Assembly (NCBI GenBank): GCA_963832305.1
Contig: CAWHTU010000016.1
Span: forward strand, 372,001 to 436,000
Source: Roseiarcus sp963832305
GTDB taxonomy: Bacteria; Pseudomonadota; Alphaproteobacteria; Rhizobiales; Beijerinckiaceae
Length of the DNA stretch: 64,000 nt
Direction of reading: 5' to 3'
Shown here in pieces: positions 1 through 8,175 of this stretch. Each line of letters opens with the position of its first letter. Within the stretch, counting starts at the first letter, position 1. The notes under the pieces are model-generated. The model made no database searches, was not told the DNA's origin, and saw only the letters and a program-made list of their open reading frames with translations. The position numbers were made by a program, and so were the translations under genes.

Positions 1-2
1 CG

Positions 3-299
3 GCTCATGCCGGTCCGTGCACCGACCGGATCTATCAGGCCGACCTCGCGGTCGAAAAAATCCTGGACGCCGCGGCTTCGAACGGCAAGCCGGCCGCCCA
101 ATCGACGTTCGCGACCATGCACCGGCAGCCGACCCCCGGGACCGTCGCGAGCGCGGAACAGAAGGCCGGCGATCTGTCATCGGCCCAGCTCGAGGCGATC
201 ACCGAAAAGCTGGACGCCGCGCGCGACTCCGACAACAAGGGCGACAGCGCCGCCTGCGAAAGGGCGCTGAACGAGGTCGATCGCATGCTGAAGCGGTAG
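3..299 (+). CDS. C-terminal part of a small exported protein, hypothetical (cut by window edge)
   Basis: The reading frame is open from the left edge and ends with TAG at 297-299; its start lies outside the window. The visible 98 residues begin AHAGPCTDRIYQAD, which looks like the end of a signal peptide (AHA) and the first residues of a mature periplasmic protein. The stretch around residues 39-47 (MHRQPTPGT) and the helical tail with a second Cys (AACERALNEVDRML) match a small uncharacterised secreted family common in Hyphomicrobiales. Two Cys residues could form a disulfide. Internal ATG codons such as that at 117 are in frame but unlikely to be the true start. Function unknown. Confidence 0.6.
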   Translation, partial: AHAGPCTDRIYQADLAVEKILDAAASNGKPAAQSTFATMHRQPTPGTVASAEQKAGDLSSAQLEAITEKLDAARDSDNKGDSAACERALNEVDRMLKR

Positions 300-311
300 G
301 GAGAATCGCGC

Positions 312-710
312 ATGACCCTCGCGCCCCTTCTCGACGCTGCGCCGATCATCCGGTTTCACGCCGCTTTCGCTTTCGCCGCGATCGGCCTTGGCGTAGCGCA
401 ATTCCTAGCGCCCAAGGGAACGTTGCCGCACCGGACGGTCGGCTGGGCCTGGGCGACGCTGATGATGCTTGTGGCGGGAACCTCGCTCTTCATCCATACG
501 ATCCGGATGTGGGGACCGTGGAGCCCGATCCATCTTCTGTCGCTGTTCACGCTGGCGGTTGTTCCGATTGCGGTCTGGCGCGCGCGGCGGCACGACGTCA
601 GAAGCCATCGCCAGGCGATGATCTGGATTTTCACGCTGGCCCTGATCGTCACCGGACTGTTCACGCTCGCGCCCGGACGGATCATGAACAAGGTGGTGTT
701 CGGCGGCTGA
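312..710 (+). CDS. DUF2306-type small integral membrane protein
   Basis: A 132-residue protein with four hydrophobic segments at roughly residues 10-32, 45-65, 72-90 and 105-125. The conserved look of the family is present: an early His in a membrane helix (IIRFHAAFAF), HRTVGWAWA near residue 40 and SHRQAMIWIF near residue 103. This matches the DUF2306 predicted membrane proteins; some relatives are suspected of binding haem because of the conserved His residues, but no function is established. It starts 12 nt after the preceding gene and is probably co-transcribed with it. Confidence 0.7.
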   Translation: MTLAPLLDAAPIIRFHAAFAFAAIGLGVAQFLAPKGTLPHRTVGWAWATLMMLVAGTSLFIHTIRMWGPWSPIHLLSLFTLAVVPIAVWRARRHDVRSHRQAMIWIFTLALIVTGLFTLAPGRIMNKVVFGG

Positions 711-778
711 GCGGCGCCTTCAACCCATTGTGACCGCACGTTTCGCGCTCAGCCTTGCGGTCGCGGCGCCCCGGCGCC

Positions 779-3187
779 ATGAAGGCCCCGACCCGAAAGC
801 CTTCCATGCGTTCCGCCCTTCTCACCGCCCTCATCATCGCGACCGCCCTGTTCATGGAGAACATGGACGGAACCGTCATCTCGACCTCGCTGCCCGCGAT
901 CGCGCTCGATTTGCACCAGGACCCGATCGTCCTCAAGCTCGCGCTGACCTCCTACATGCTGACGCTTGCGGTATTCATTCCGGCCTCCGGCTGGGTCGCC
1001 GACCGGTTCGGCGCGCGGACCGTGTTCTGCAGCGCGATCGTTGTGTTCACCCTCGGCTCGATCCTGTGCGGCGCCTCGTCGTCGCTGGCGACGCTCATCG
1101 CCGCGCGCGTCTTCCAGGGGCTGGGCGGAGCGATGATGGTGCCGGTCGGGCGCCTCGTGCTCTTGCGCAGCGTGCAAAAGAGCGACCTCGTCAGCGCGAT
1201 GGCCTACCTCACCGTGCCGGCGCTCCTCGGCCCGGTCGCCGGTCCGCCGCTCGGCGGCTTCATCACCACCTATTTCCACTGGCGCTGGATTTTCTGGATC
1301 AACGTGCCGATCGGCATTCTCGGCATCCTGCTGTCGCTCAGGTTCATCCACAACCTGCGCGAGGAGGCGGTGCCGCGCTTCGACTTCAGGGGCTTCGTGC
1401 TGTCGGGCGTCGGCCTGCTCAGCCTCATCTCGGGCTTGAGCGTGATCGGTCGCGGGATCGCGCCCGCATGGCTCGTCGTGACGATGGTCGGGGTTGGGAC
1501 GCTCGCGCTCGCGGCCTACGTCCGCCACGCCGACGACCACGAGGATGCGATCCTCGATCTTAAGCTCCTCAGGATCCCGACCTTCTTCGCCGGCGTCGTC
1601 GGCGGGTTCATTTTCCGTATCGGCATCGGCGCGATGCCGTTCCTGCTGCCGCTCCTGTTGCAGATCGGCTTTGGCCTAACGCCGTTCCAATCGGGCTCAC
1701 TCACCTTCGCGACCGCGGCCGGCGCGCTCTTGATGAAATTCACCGCATCGAGCGCGCTCCGATGGTTCGGCTTCCGGCGCACGCTGATCGTCAACGGCCT
1801 GATCTCCGGCGCCTTTCTCGCCGCCTGCGCCCTCTTCACGCCGACGACGCCGCACTGGATGCTGCTTTTGACCCTGCTGACCGGCGGCTTCTTCCGTTCG
1901 CTCGAATTCACCGCGCTCAACGCCATCAGCTACGCCGACATCGAGCAGCCGCTGATGAGCCGCGCGACCAGCTTCGCCAGCGTCTCGCAGCAGATGTCGG
2001 GAGCGGTCGGGGTCGCGGTGGCGGCGATCTGCGTGCAGACAATCCAGCTCGGCTTCGGCGATCCGACGCTTCAGGCGCGCGACCTGTCGCTTTCGTTCGT
2101 GATGGTTGCGATCGTCTCGAGCCTGTCGGTCTTCGTTTTCGCCACCCTCAAGCCGGACGCGGGCGCGGCGGTGTCGGGCAAGATCGTGGCGACGCCGGAA
2201 GAAGCCGCAGCCCGCGGCGGCGGAGTAGCGTCGGGGCGGAGCGCATCGGGCTTGCCGAACGGTCGCGTCACGATAAAGCTGCGGCGGGTCATGGGCGGTC
2301 GGCAGCGATGTTGGGGATGGATCGGTTTCAGCCGCTCGGCCGCGATAGGCGGCTGCTTGGCGATCGGGCTGGTTCTGATTGCGCTGACGGCCAGCTACCT
2401 CCTGTTGCTTAACCGCTTCCGCGTTTCGGACCTGCCCAGCGAACGGCGTTTCGGCGCTGCCGACTCCGCCGCGCCCCCAGGCGAGGTCTATCTCGAGCCG
2501 GTCGGCGTCGACGCCCTCAATGACGCCATGCAGATGCGCGCCTATCTGTCGCCAAGACCATCGGAAAGCACGAACGCTCACGCCGGCTCGGACCGCGATT
2601 TGATCTTGCTGGTCAGCCACGACCGGACCGTGGAGGAAATCAAGCTCACGGCCGGCGAGCATATCGCCAGCTCGACCTTCGAGGTCGACCTGAACGAGGG
2701 CAGCGTCACTCACTATCCGCTCGACTCCTATGTCGCGCGGCTCGGCGTCCAGCTCCTGGACGGAAAGTCCTCGACCCCGCTTCCCGCCAGGGTCACGATA
2801 TGGGAGGGGGCGCTCGGGTACGATCTGCATACGACAGGCAAGCCCGGACCGGACCCGGATGGCGTTCAGCTGACGACCGCGATTACGCGCAGCGGCGCCT
2901 TTGCGCTGTTTGCGCTCTGCGCGTACGGCGCCATGATCGTGCTCGGCTTCTGCGCCGTCGTGGTCGGCGTCCTGACGTTCATCGAGGTGCGGCCGCCGGA
3001 GACGTCGTTGATCGGATCTCTCGCGGCGTTCGCCTTCGCCCTGCCGGTGTTGCGCAGCGCGCTCCCGGGCTCGCCGCCGCTCGGCATTCAGGCGGACATG
3101 TGGGTGTTCTTGTGGACCGAGCTGGTGATCGTGCTGGCGCTTGCCCTGGTCGTCTTCAAATGGGCGATAGCCGGTCCCCGCCTTTGA
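779..3187 (+). CDS. MFS multidrug-type transporter (DHA2-like) fused to a C-terminal DUF4436 domain
   Basis: An 802-residue protein from ATG 779; an upstream in-frame start at 755 and an ATG at 806 are alternatives. Residues about 15-465 form a 14-helix drug:H+ antiporter of the EmrB/QacA type, with the D1/motif C-like region MENMDGTVISTSLPAIA and the loop motif GWVADRFGARTVF. After an Arg/Gly-rich linker (codons about 2190-2290) a new transmembrane helix begins, then an extracytoplasmic domain, then three more helices. This second half resembles DUF4436 membrane proteins. An in-frame ATG at 2291 would be a natural start for that half as a separate gene, so a lost stop codon or a true fusion are both possible. 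It converges with the downstream aldolase gene. Confidence 0.75.
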   Translation: MKAPTRKPSMRSALLTALIIATALFMENMDGTVISTSLPAIALDLHQDPIVLKLALTSYMLTLAVFIPASGWVADRFGARTVFCSAIVVFTLGSILCGASSSLATLIAARVFQGLGGAMMVPVGRLVLLRSVQKSDLVSAMAYLTVPALLGPVAGPPLGGFITTYFHWRWIFWINVPIGILGILLSLRFIHNLREEAVPRFDFRGFVLSGVGLLSLISGLSVIGRGIAPAWLVVTMVGVGTLALAAYVRHADDHEDAILDLKLLRIPTFFAGVVGGFIFRIGIGAMPFLLPLLLQIGFGLTPFQSGSLTFATAAGALLMKFTASSALRWFGFRRTLIVNGLISGAFLAACALFTPTTPHWMLLLTLLTGGFFRSLEFTALNAISYADIEQPLMSRATSFASVSQQMSGAVGVAVAAICVQTIQLGFGDPTLQARDLSLSFVMVAIVSSLSVFVFATLKPDAGAAVSGKIVATPEEAAARGGGVASGRSASGLPNGRVTIKLRRVMGGRQRCWGWIGFSRSAAIGGCLAIGLVLIALTASYLLLLNRFRVSDLPSERRFGAADSAAPPGEVYLEPVGVDALNDAMQMRAYLSPRPSESTNAHAGSDRDLILLVSHDRTVEEIKLTAGEHIASSTFEVDLNEGSVTHYPLDSYVARLGVQLLDGKSSTPLPARVTIWEGALGYDLHTTGKPGPDPDGVQLTTAITRSGAFALFALCAYGAMIVLGFCAVVVGVLTFIEVRPPETSLIGSLAAFAFALPVLRSALPGSPPLGIQADMWVFLWTELVIVLALALVVFKWAIAGPRL

Positions 3188-3193
3188 GCCGGC

Positions 3194-3211
3194 GCGGCGA
3201 TTAATCGCCGC
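3194..3211. terminator. 18-bp perfect palindrome between convergent genes
   Basis: GCGGCGATTAATCGCCGC lies six bases after the MFS-fusion stop and 30 bases from the stop of the opposing aldolase gene. Its position suggests a bidirectional transcription terminator, but there is no T run on either side and no unpaired loop, so this is inference from symmetry and location only. Confidence 0.3.
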
Positions 3212-3241
3212 CAGACCGTCGAGCGCCGTGACGAAGCCACT

Positions 3242-4060
3242 TCATTCCAGCAGGTCCGGCTGCTCCTTGACGATCCGCGCGTAGAGCGGCTGGAACTGGA
3301 ACCAGCCGGCGAAGGCGTTGCCGATGATCTTGCAAGACTGCGTCGCGGCTTCAGGCGAGATCATCTTGAGGCTCTGGCCCTCTTTCAGCGCCGCCTCGGC
3401 AATGAGTTGCACCTGGCACGATCGCTCCATGGTGATGAACCACCACACCGCCTCATCGACCGTCCCCCCGACGGTGATGAGGCCGTGGCTCTGCAGGATG
3501 GCGGCTTTCATCTTGCCGATGGCCTCGGCGATCCGCTGGCCCTCGTCGAGCTCGACCGCGACGCCGCCGAAGTCGTCATAGACCGCGTGGTCATTGTAGA
3601 AGGCGCAGACGTCCTGGGTGATCGGCGCAAGCGGGCGCCCCAGCGTCGAAAAGGCGCGTCCGTAGGTCGAATGGGAATGGGCGGCGGCGACCGCGTCCGG
3701 CCGGGCGGCGTGGACGCGCGAATGGATGACGAAGGCCGCCGTGTTGACCGGATAATCGCCCTCGACGACATTGCCATTGTGATCGCAGCGGATCAGATTC
3801 GATACGTTGATCTGGCTGAAATGGACGCCGAACGGGTTCACCCAGAAGGTGTCCGGAAACTCGGGATCGCGCGCGGTAATGTGGCCCGCGACCCCCTCAT
3901 CGAAGCCGAATTTCGAGAACAGCCGGAACCCCGCCGCAAGCCTCTGCTTGCGATGCAGCCGCTCGTCCGCGACGTTGGCGAACTTCGGCGGCATCGGCAA
4001 TTTCCCCATCATCGCCGCCGGGTCGACCGGCGCCTTGGTCTCCTTGGCCTGGACGTTCAT
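3242..4060 (-). CDS. Class II aldolase/adducin family protein
   Basis: A 272-residue protein of the AraD/FucA class II aldolase fold. The ATG at 4060 is chosen because GGAGGAG precedes it at ideal spacing; the longer frame to 4261 has no good ribosome site. Zinc-ligand His residues are visible in AAAHSHSTYG (near residue 120) and in the later LQSHGLITVGG (near residue 190), and a nearby Glu (EGVAGHITARDPEF) matches the catalytic region. Members cleave or epimerise phosphorylated or free sugars; many stand-alone bacterial members have unknown substrates. No sugar genes adjoin it, so the substrate is open. Confidence 0.8.
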   Translation of the reverse strand: MNVQAKETKAPVDPAAMMGKLPMPPKFANVADERLHRKQRLAAGFRLFSKFGFDEGVAGHITARDPEFPDTFWVNPFGVHFSQINVSNLIRCDHNGNVVEGDYPVNTAAFVIHSRVHAARPDAVAAAHSHSTYGRAFSTLGRPLAPITQDVCAFYNDHAVYDDFGGVAVELDEGQRIAEAIGKMKAAILQSHGLITVGGTVDEAVWWFITMERSCQVQLIAEAALKEGQSLKMISPEAATQSCKIIGNAFAGWFQFQPLYARIVKEQPDLLE

Positions 4061-4199
4061 CGACGCTCCTCCCGGGTGAGCTTCGCCTGCCCCAAGCATA
4101 GGGCGGAACATCGCGTCCGTCAGCATGATAACGGATTGCCTGATCGGTCCCTGGCGTCCGCGAGCCGGGGCGCCATTTTCGATCCCGTTTTCAACAATT

Positions 4200-5043
4200 T
4201 CAGCCACTTGCGGCGCCATTTGGGACCGTCGTCCGCCCTTCCGAGCCGCAGAGCCGCGCAATGCCGTCGCAGGCGTCGCAAGCCGCGTTTTGGGCGGCGC
4301 CGACGCGCGGACCGGCCGAGGCTGACGCGATCAATGATCGCGTCTTCAACCTCCCCCTGAACCCCGTCGCCAGCAGATAAAGCTCGGCGCTGTCGGCGCG
4401 GCTGGCTTTCGGCTTCACGTGGCGCACGGTCGCGAACTCGCGCTTGAGGCGGGCGAGGAGCTCGCCCTCAGCGCCGCCTTGCAGCACCTTGGCGAGGAAG
4501 AAGCCGCCCGGCGCCAGCACCTCGCCCGCAAAGTCGGCGGCGAGCTCGACAAGGCCGATGATGCGGAGTTGATCGGTCTTGCGGTGGCCGGTCGCGTTGG
4601 CGGCCATGTCGGAGAGAACGCCGTCGGCCGGCCCGCCCAGCCATTCGCGCAGACAGCCGCGGCGCCTCGGCGTCGTGGAAGTCCATTTGCCGGAACTCGA
4701 CCCCGTCGATCGCCTCCATCTCGAGAAGGTCGATCGCGATCACCCGGCCCCTGCCCTCGCGCGCTTGCACCCGCGCCGCCGCGACCTGGCTCCAGCCGCC
4801 GGGCGCGGCGCCGAGGTCGACGACCCGCTGGCCGGGTTTGAGGAGCCTGTGCTTGTCGTCGATCTCGATCAGCTTGTAGGCCGCGCGCGAGCGGTAACCT
4901 TCGCGGCGAGCCTGGGCGACGTAGGGGTCGTTGAGCTGGCGTTCGAGCCAGAGCGTCGAGGCGAGCGACCGTTTGCGGGCGGTCTTCACTCGGGTCTTGA
5001 GCGCCCGGCCGCCTTCGCGCCCCGAGCCGCCGGTCTTCGTCAC
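4200..5043 (-). pseudogene. rlmE: 23S rRNA 2'-O-ribose methyltransferase RlmE (FtsJ), frameshifted
   Basis: RlmE methylates U2552 of 23S rRNA. The first frame starts with GTG at 5043 (GTGA overlap with the ppx stop) and gives the family N-terminus, including YVAQARREGYRSRAAYKL and the SAM-binding VVDLGAAPGGWSQV. The C-terminal half, beginning DGVLSDMAANATGHRKTD and running to ELYLLATGFRG, continues in another frame. The switch lies at about 4650-4662 and is mended by a one-base change. The second frame also runs about 49 residues past the usual C-terminus before its stop at 4200. The gene is widely conserved, so a sequencing indel is as likely as real inactivation. Confidence 0.8.
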
Positions 5044-6116
5044 CAGCGGCTGCGCCGGTGCGGGCCGACCCCGTCGTCGCGCATCATGTGGCTCAGGATG
5101 CCCTCGCGCAGCCCCCGGTCGGCGATGCGCAGGCGCTCGGCCGGGAAATGCGCCCGGATCGCCTCGAGAATGGCGCAGCCGGCGAGCACGAGGTCCGCGC
5201 GCTCGTCGCCGATGCAGGCGTTGGCGGCGCGCTCGGCGTAGCTCATGGCGCGCAGCCGCGCGATCGCCCCGTCGACCTCGGCCCGGCCGAGCCAGAGGCC
5301 GTCGACCGCGCGCCGATCGTAACGCGCGAGGTTCAGATGCACCCCGGCGATGGTCGTCACTGTGCCCGACGTGCCGAGGAGATGAAAGCGCGCGCAGCGC
5401 GCCTCGTTCGCCACTTTGGCGACGAAGGGCGCGAGCGCATCGGAGACGAATGCGGTCATGGCCGCAAAGGCCTCGTCGGTCACGTCAACGCCGCCGAACC
5501 GTTCGGCCAGCGAGACGACCCCGAGCCGCAAGGATTCCCAGGCCTTGACCCGGTTCGCTCCCCGCGGCGCGCGAGAATCGAAGGCGAGCCAGATGATCTC
5601 GGACGATCCGCCGCCGATGTCGAACATCACCGTCGAGCGGGCCTCCTTGTCGGCGAGATCGCCGACGCCCGCCGCGGCGAGATGGGCCTCGGTTTCGCGG
5701 TCGACGATTTCGAGTTCGATGCCGAGGCGTTCCCGAACCGTGGCGACGAAGGCCGGGCCATTGGCGGCCGAGCGGCAGGCCTCGGTCGCGATGGTGCGGG
5801 CCCGCGTCACCCCCCGCGCCGCCATCTTGTCGCGGCAAACCTTCAACGCCTCGAGCGTGCGCCCGATCGCCGCTTCGCTCAGCCGTCCGGTCAGCGACAG
5901 CCCCTCGCCGAGCCGAACGATGCGCGAGAACGCGTCGATGACGCGGAATCCCTCGGCGGTCGGCCGCGCGACCAGCAGCCGGCAATTGTTGGTGCCCAGG
6001 TCCAGCGCCGCATAGGTTCCGCCCCGGCCATTGCGCGCGCCGGCCGGCTGGCTCTCGGAACTCGATAACGGTGCGCGAACTCCGGGCTCAGAACTCCATG
6101 TCGAGACTTGACTCAA
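5040..6116 (-). CDS. ppx: Ppx/GppA family exopolyphosphatase or guanosine pentaphosphatase
   Basis: A 358-residue protein with the ASKHA fold of Ppx/GppA phosphatases. The phosphate-1 loop is YAALDLGTNNCRLL (residues 35-48) and the second phosphate loop is FDIGGGSSEI (165-174); LLGTSGTVTT is the later conserved segment. It lacks the long C-terminal HD-like domain of E. coli Ppx, so it is the short form typical of alphaproteobacteria. It hydrolyses polyphosphate or pppGpp. Its stop overlaps the rlmE start (GTGA), a pairing commonly seen in this order. The N-terminal 30 residues are low in complexity and may be shorter in the real protein. Confidence 0.85.
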   Translation of the reverse strand: MSQVSTWSSEPGVRAPLSSSESQPAGARNGRGGTYAALDLGTNNCRLLVARPTAEGFRVIDAFSRIVRLGEGLSLTGRLSEAAIGRTLEALKVCRDKMAARGVTRARTIATEACRSAANGPAFVATVRERLGIELEIVDRETEAHLAAAGVGDLADKEARSTVMFDIGGGSSEIIWLAFDSRAPRGANRVKAWESLRLGVVSLAERFGGVDVTDEAFAAMTAFVSDALAPFVAKVANEARCARFHLLGTSGTVTTIAGVHLNLARYDRRAVDGLWLGRAEVDGAIARLRAMSYAERAANACIGDERADLVLAGCAILEAIRAHFPAERLRIADRGLREGILSHMMRDDGVGPHRRSRW

Positions 6117-6218
6117 CCCATTCCCCGGCGCCCCCGCGGTCGGTCATCCCTTGTCCGCGGCGGCATTGTCAGACGAGTGTAGCAATACTGGCGGAGGATG
6201 CAACGCGGCCCCGGCGGC

Positions 6219-6677
6219 TCAAGGCTTGAAGAACGGATGGCGCACCTTGTCGCCGACCTTGAGTCCGATCCTGGCGGCGGCGCCGCCATTCAATTCGAGC
6301 ACCGCCATGCACGGCGGACCGGAGGGAATTGCGCGCTCGGACAGCGGTTCGGCGTTCGCGGCGATGTTCGTCACGACCCCGGCTCGGGAAATAAAGATCA
6401 TGTCCAGCGGGATGTAGGTGTCCTTCATCCAGAAGGATTCGGGCGCTTCGCGGTCGAATTCGAACAGCATGCCGTGGTCGGCCGGCATGAACCTGCGGTC
6501 CATCAGCCCGCGCGCCCGGCTCGCTTCATCCTTGGCGATCTCGACTTGGAAGTCGTGGGTCCCGGTAGCGGTCACGATCTGAAGCGCTTCGAGCCCGTCG
6601 CTGCGGGCGGCGCCGCCGAACGCGACTATGACGACGAGCAACAGCGCCGCCCAAGGCCGAAATCCGATCGCTCTCAT
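6219..6677 (-). CDS. DUF192 family exported protein
   Basis: A 152-residue protein with an N-terminal signal peptide (hydrophobic residues about 8-25, cleavage near residue 26). The rest is a DUF192 domain, with the hallmark region RGLMDRRFMPADHGMLFEF, then SFWMKDTYIPLDMIFI and a final VLELNGGAAARIGLKVGD. The domain is widespread but its biochemical role is unknown. ATG 6677 has GAGGAG upstream. It lies downstream of the double cold-shock gene on the same strand, an arrangement recurring in Hyphomicrobiales, and the two are probably one transcript. Confidence 0.85.
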   Translation of the reverse strand: MRAIGFRPWAALLLVVIVAFGGAARSDGLEALQIVTATGTHDFQVEIAKDEASRARGLMDRRFMPADHGMLFEFDREAPESFWMKDTYIPLDMIFISRAGVVTNIAANAEPLSERAIPSGPPCMAVLELNGGAAARIGLKVGDKVRHPFFKP

Positions 6678-6808
6678 TCGCCGCTCCTCGCTCGCCCGGC
6701 GTCAAAGCGCGCGACGCCGCCGAGGCCGGTTTCAAGAGCAACCCCAGAGGCGCGTCAAGCCGGCCCGGCGCGCGAGACGCCGCAGCGGAGGTCTGAAGCG
6801 GGGCGGCC

Positions 6809-7405
6809 TCAGTGCGGCGCCAGGATCTTCGATCCATCGAGCGGCCTGACCTCGGCCGCCATGAGCCCCTTCGGCCCGGGGCCGAATCGCGCCAGCATGC
6901 TGTCGCCGGGCTTCGGATCGATAAAGCCGTATCGCCGCAGCGTCTCCATGTGGACAAAAATGTCCTCAGTGCCCTCGCCGCGGGTGAGGAAGCCGAAACC
7001 CCGGGCGCGGTTGAACCACTTGACGATGACAATCTCGAACGCGCCAACGGCGCTTGCCTGGGCGCGGGTGCGGGCCGCCGGCGGCGGAGCGGCCACGGAC
7101 GCATCGGGTTCGGCGATCGAGATCACCCTGAACACCTGGAGGCCGCGCTCGCGCCGTTGCGCCTCGGCAACCACTCGCGCGCCTTCGCGTATGGCGGTGA
7201 ACCCGTCGCGCCGCAAGACGGTGACGTGAACGAGCACGTCGGCCTCGCCGCTATCCGGCACGATGAACCCATAGCCCTTGGCGGCGTCGAACCATTTGAC
7301 GCGGCCGACGATTTCGACCAGCCCGACAGGGCGCTCGTCGGCTTGTTCTATGTGCGCCGTCCCGTCGGACGGCTTGACGAATTCCTCGCTCAATTCGGCC
7401 CCCAC
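6809..7405 (-). CDS. Tandem cold-shock domain protein
   Basis: A 198-residue protein with two cold-shock domains joined by an Ala/Pro-rich linker. Domain 1 contains GRVKWFDAAKGYGFIVP (residues 34-50) and domain 2 contains VKWFNRARGFGFLTR (128-142) followed by DIFVHMETL. Both carry the RNP1-like aromatic motif that binds single-stranded RNA or DNA. Most cold-shock proteins have one domain of about 70 residues; the doubled form is typical of alphaproteobacteria. The start is a GTG at 7405 with no clear ribosome site, so a later start (for example TTG five codons on) is possible. Confidence 0.85.
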   Translation of the reverse strand: MGAELSEEFVKPSDGTAHIEQADERPVGLVEIVGRVKWFDAAKGYGFIVPDSGEADVLVHVTVLRRDGFTAIREGARVVAEAQRRERGLQVFRVISIAEPDASVAAPPPAARTRAQASAVGAFEIVIVKWFNRARGFGFLTRGEGTEDIFVHMETLRRYGFIDPKPGDSMLARFGPGPKGLMAAEVRPLDGSKILAPH

Positions 7406-7592
7406 TCAACGCGTCGGCTGTACATCCTTGCCGCCTTCGAACCTCTTGCGCGTCGCGACTGGGACCATCCGCTCGGCTCCGCCGGACCGACGGGGATCCA
7501 CAACGCAAGTGATTCTGTCACCAAGATAGCAAATCGCCCGCCGCTGAATATAGCAAACACGCGAAACTTGAGCGTGGCTGTGGATAGGAGGC

Positions 7593-7630
7593 AAAAAAAA
7601 TCCCGCCGCGCCCAACCAGGCCGACGGGAT
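7593..7630 (-). terminator. Rho-independent terminator of rpoZ
   Basis: Read on the minus strand, ATCCCG and CGGGAT form the base of a GC-rich stem-loop that runs straight into eight T residues. It sits about 55 bases after the rpoZ stop codon in the direction of transcription. Stem, position and T-run together make this the clearest intrinsic terminator in the window. Confidence 0.8.
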
Positions 7631-7683
7631 CATGCGCCGCGACGCGGCGGCGCCGCAGCGGCAGGCGTGAAGAACGGCTGCGG

Positions 7684-8079
7684 CTACTCGCCATCATCCT
7701 CCGGCTCCGGCGGCGGCGTCAGGCCTTCGAGCCCGCGCAGCAGATCCTCCTCCGTCATGCGGTCGAACTGGACGTCGGCCCCAAGCTCGATCTGAGTCTG
7801 AAGGTCCGGATTGACCATCGGCGGCGCCGCCTCGGCCTCCGGCTCGTCGATCTCGACGTGCTTCTGCAACGCGTGGATGACATCCTCTCGCAGGTCGCCG
7901 GGCGAGAGCTTGCCGTCGCCGATCTCGCGCAGCGCGACGACCGGATTCTTGTCATTGTCGCGCTGAACGGAGATCGGCGCGCCGGACGAAATCGCGCGCG
8001 CACGGTGGCTGGCCATCAGGACCAGATCAAATCGGTTGTCGACCTTGTCGATGCAATCTTCGACGGTAACGCGAGCCAT
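7684..8079 (-). CDS. rpoZ: DNA-directed RNA polymerase omega subunit
   Basis: A 131-residue protein with the omega signature at its start: MARVTVEDCIDKVDNRFDLV, then ASHRARAISSG and NPVVALREI. Omega assists folding of beta' and assembly of RNA polymerase. The conserved core covers residues 1-70; the remainder is the acidic, Pro/Glu-rich extension usual in alphaproteobacteria. AAGGAG lies at ideal distance before ATG 8079. A terminator follows the gene, so it is probably expressed alone. Confidence 0.95.
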   Translation of the reverse strand: MARVTVEDCIDKVDNRFDLVLMASHRARAISSGAPISVQRDNDKNPVVALREIGDGKLSPGDLREDVIHALQKHVEIDEPEAEAAPPMVNPDLQTQIELGADVQFDRMTEEDLLRGLEGLTPPPEPEDDGE

Positions 8080-8175
8080 TGAGACTCCTTGGCTTTATGA
8101 AACGATGTCCGAGAGGAAGCGCGCCTCGTACACTGCGCGCGGGTCGGATGCAAGCTTTTCCGCCTCGTTGACTCT

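Noticed and set aside
35..349. Long antisense frames opposite real genes throughout the window (here as an example)
   Set aside because: They are shadows in high-GC DNA, lack family motifs and ribosome sites, and the opposing strand carries clear genes.
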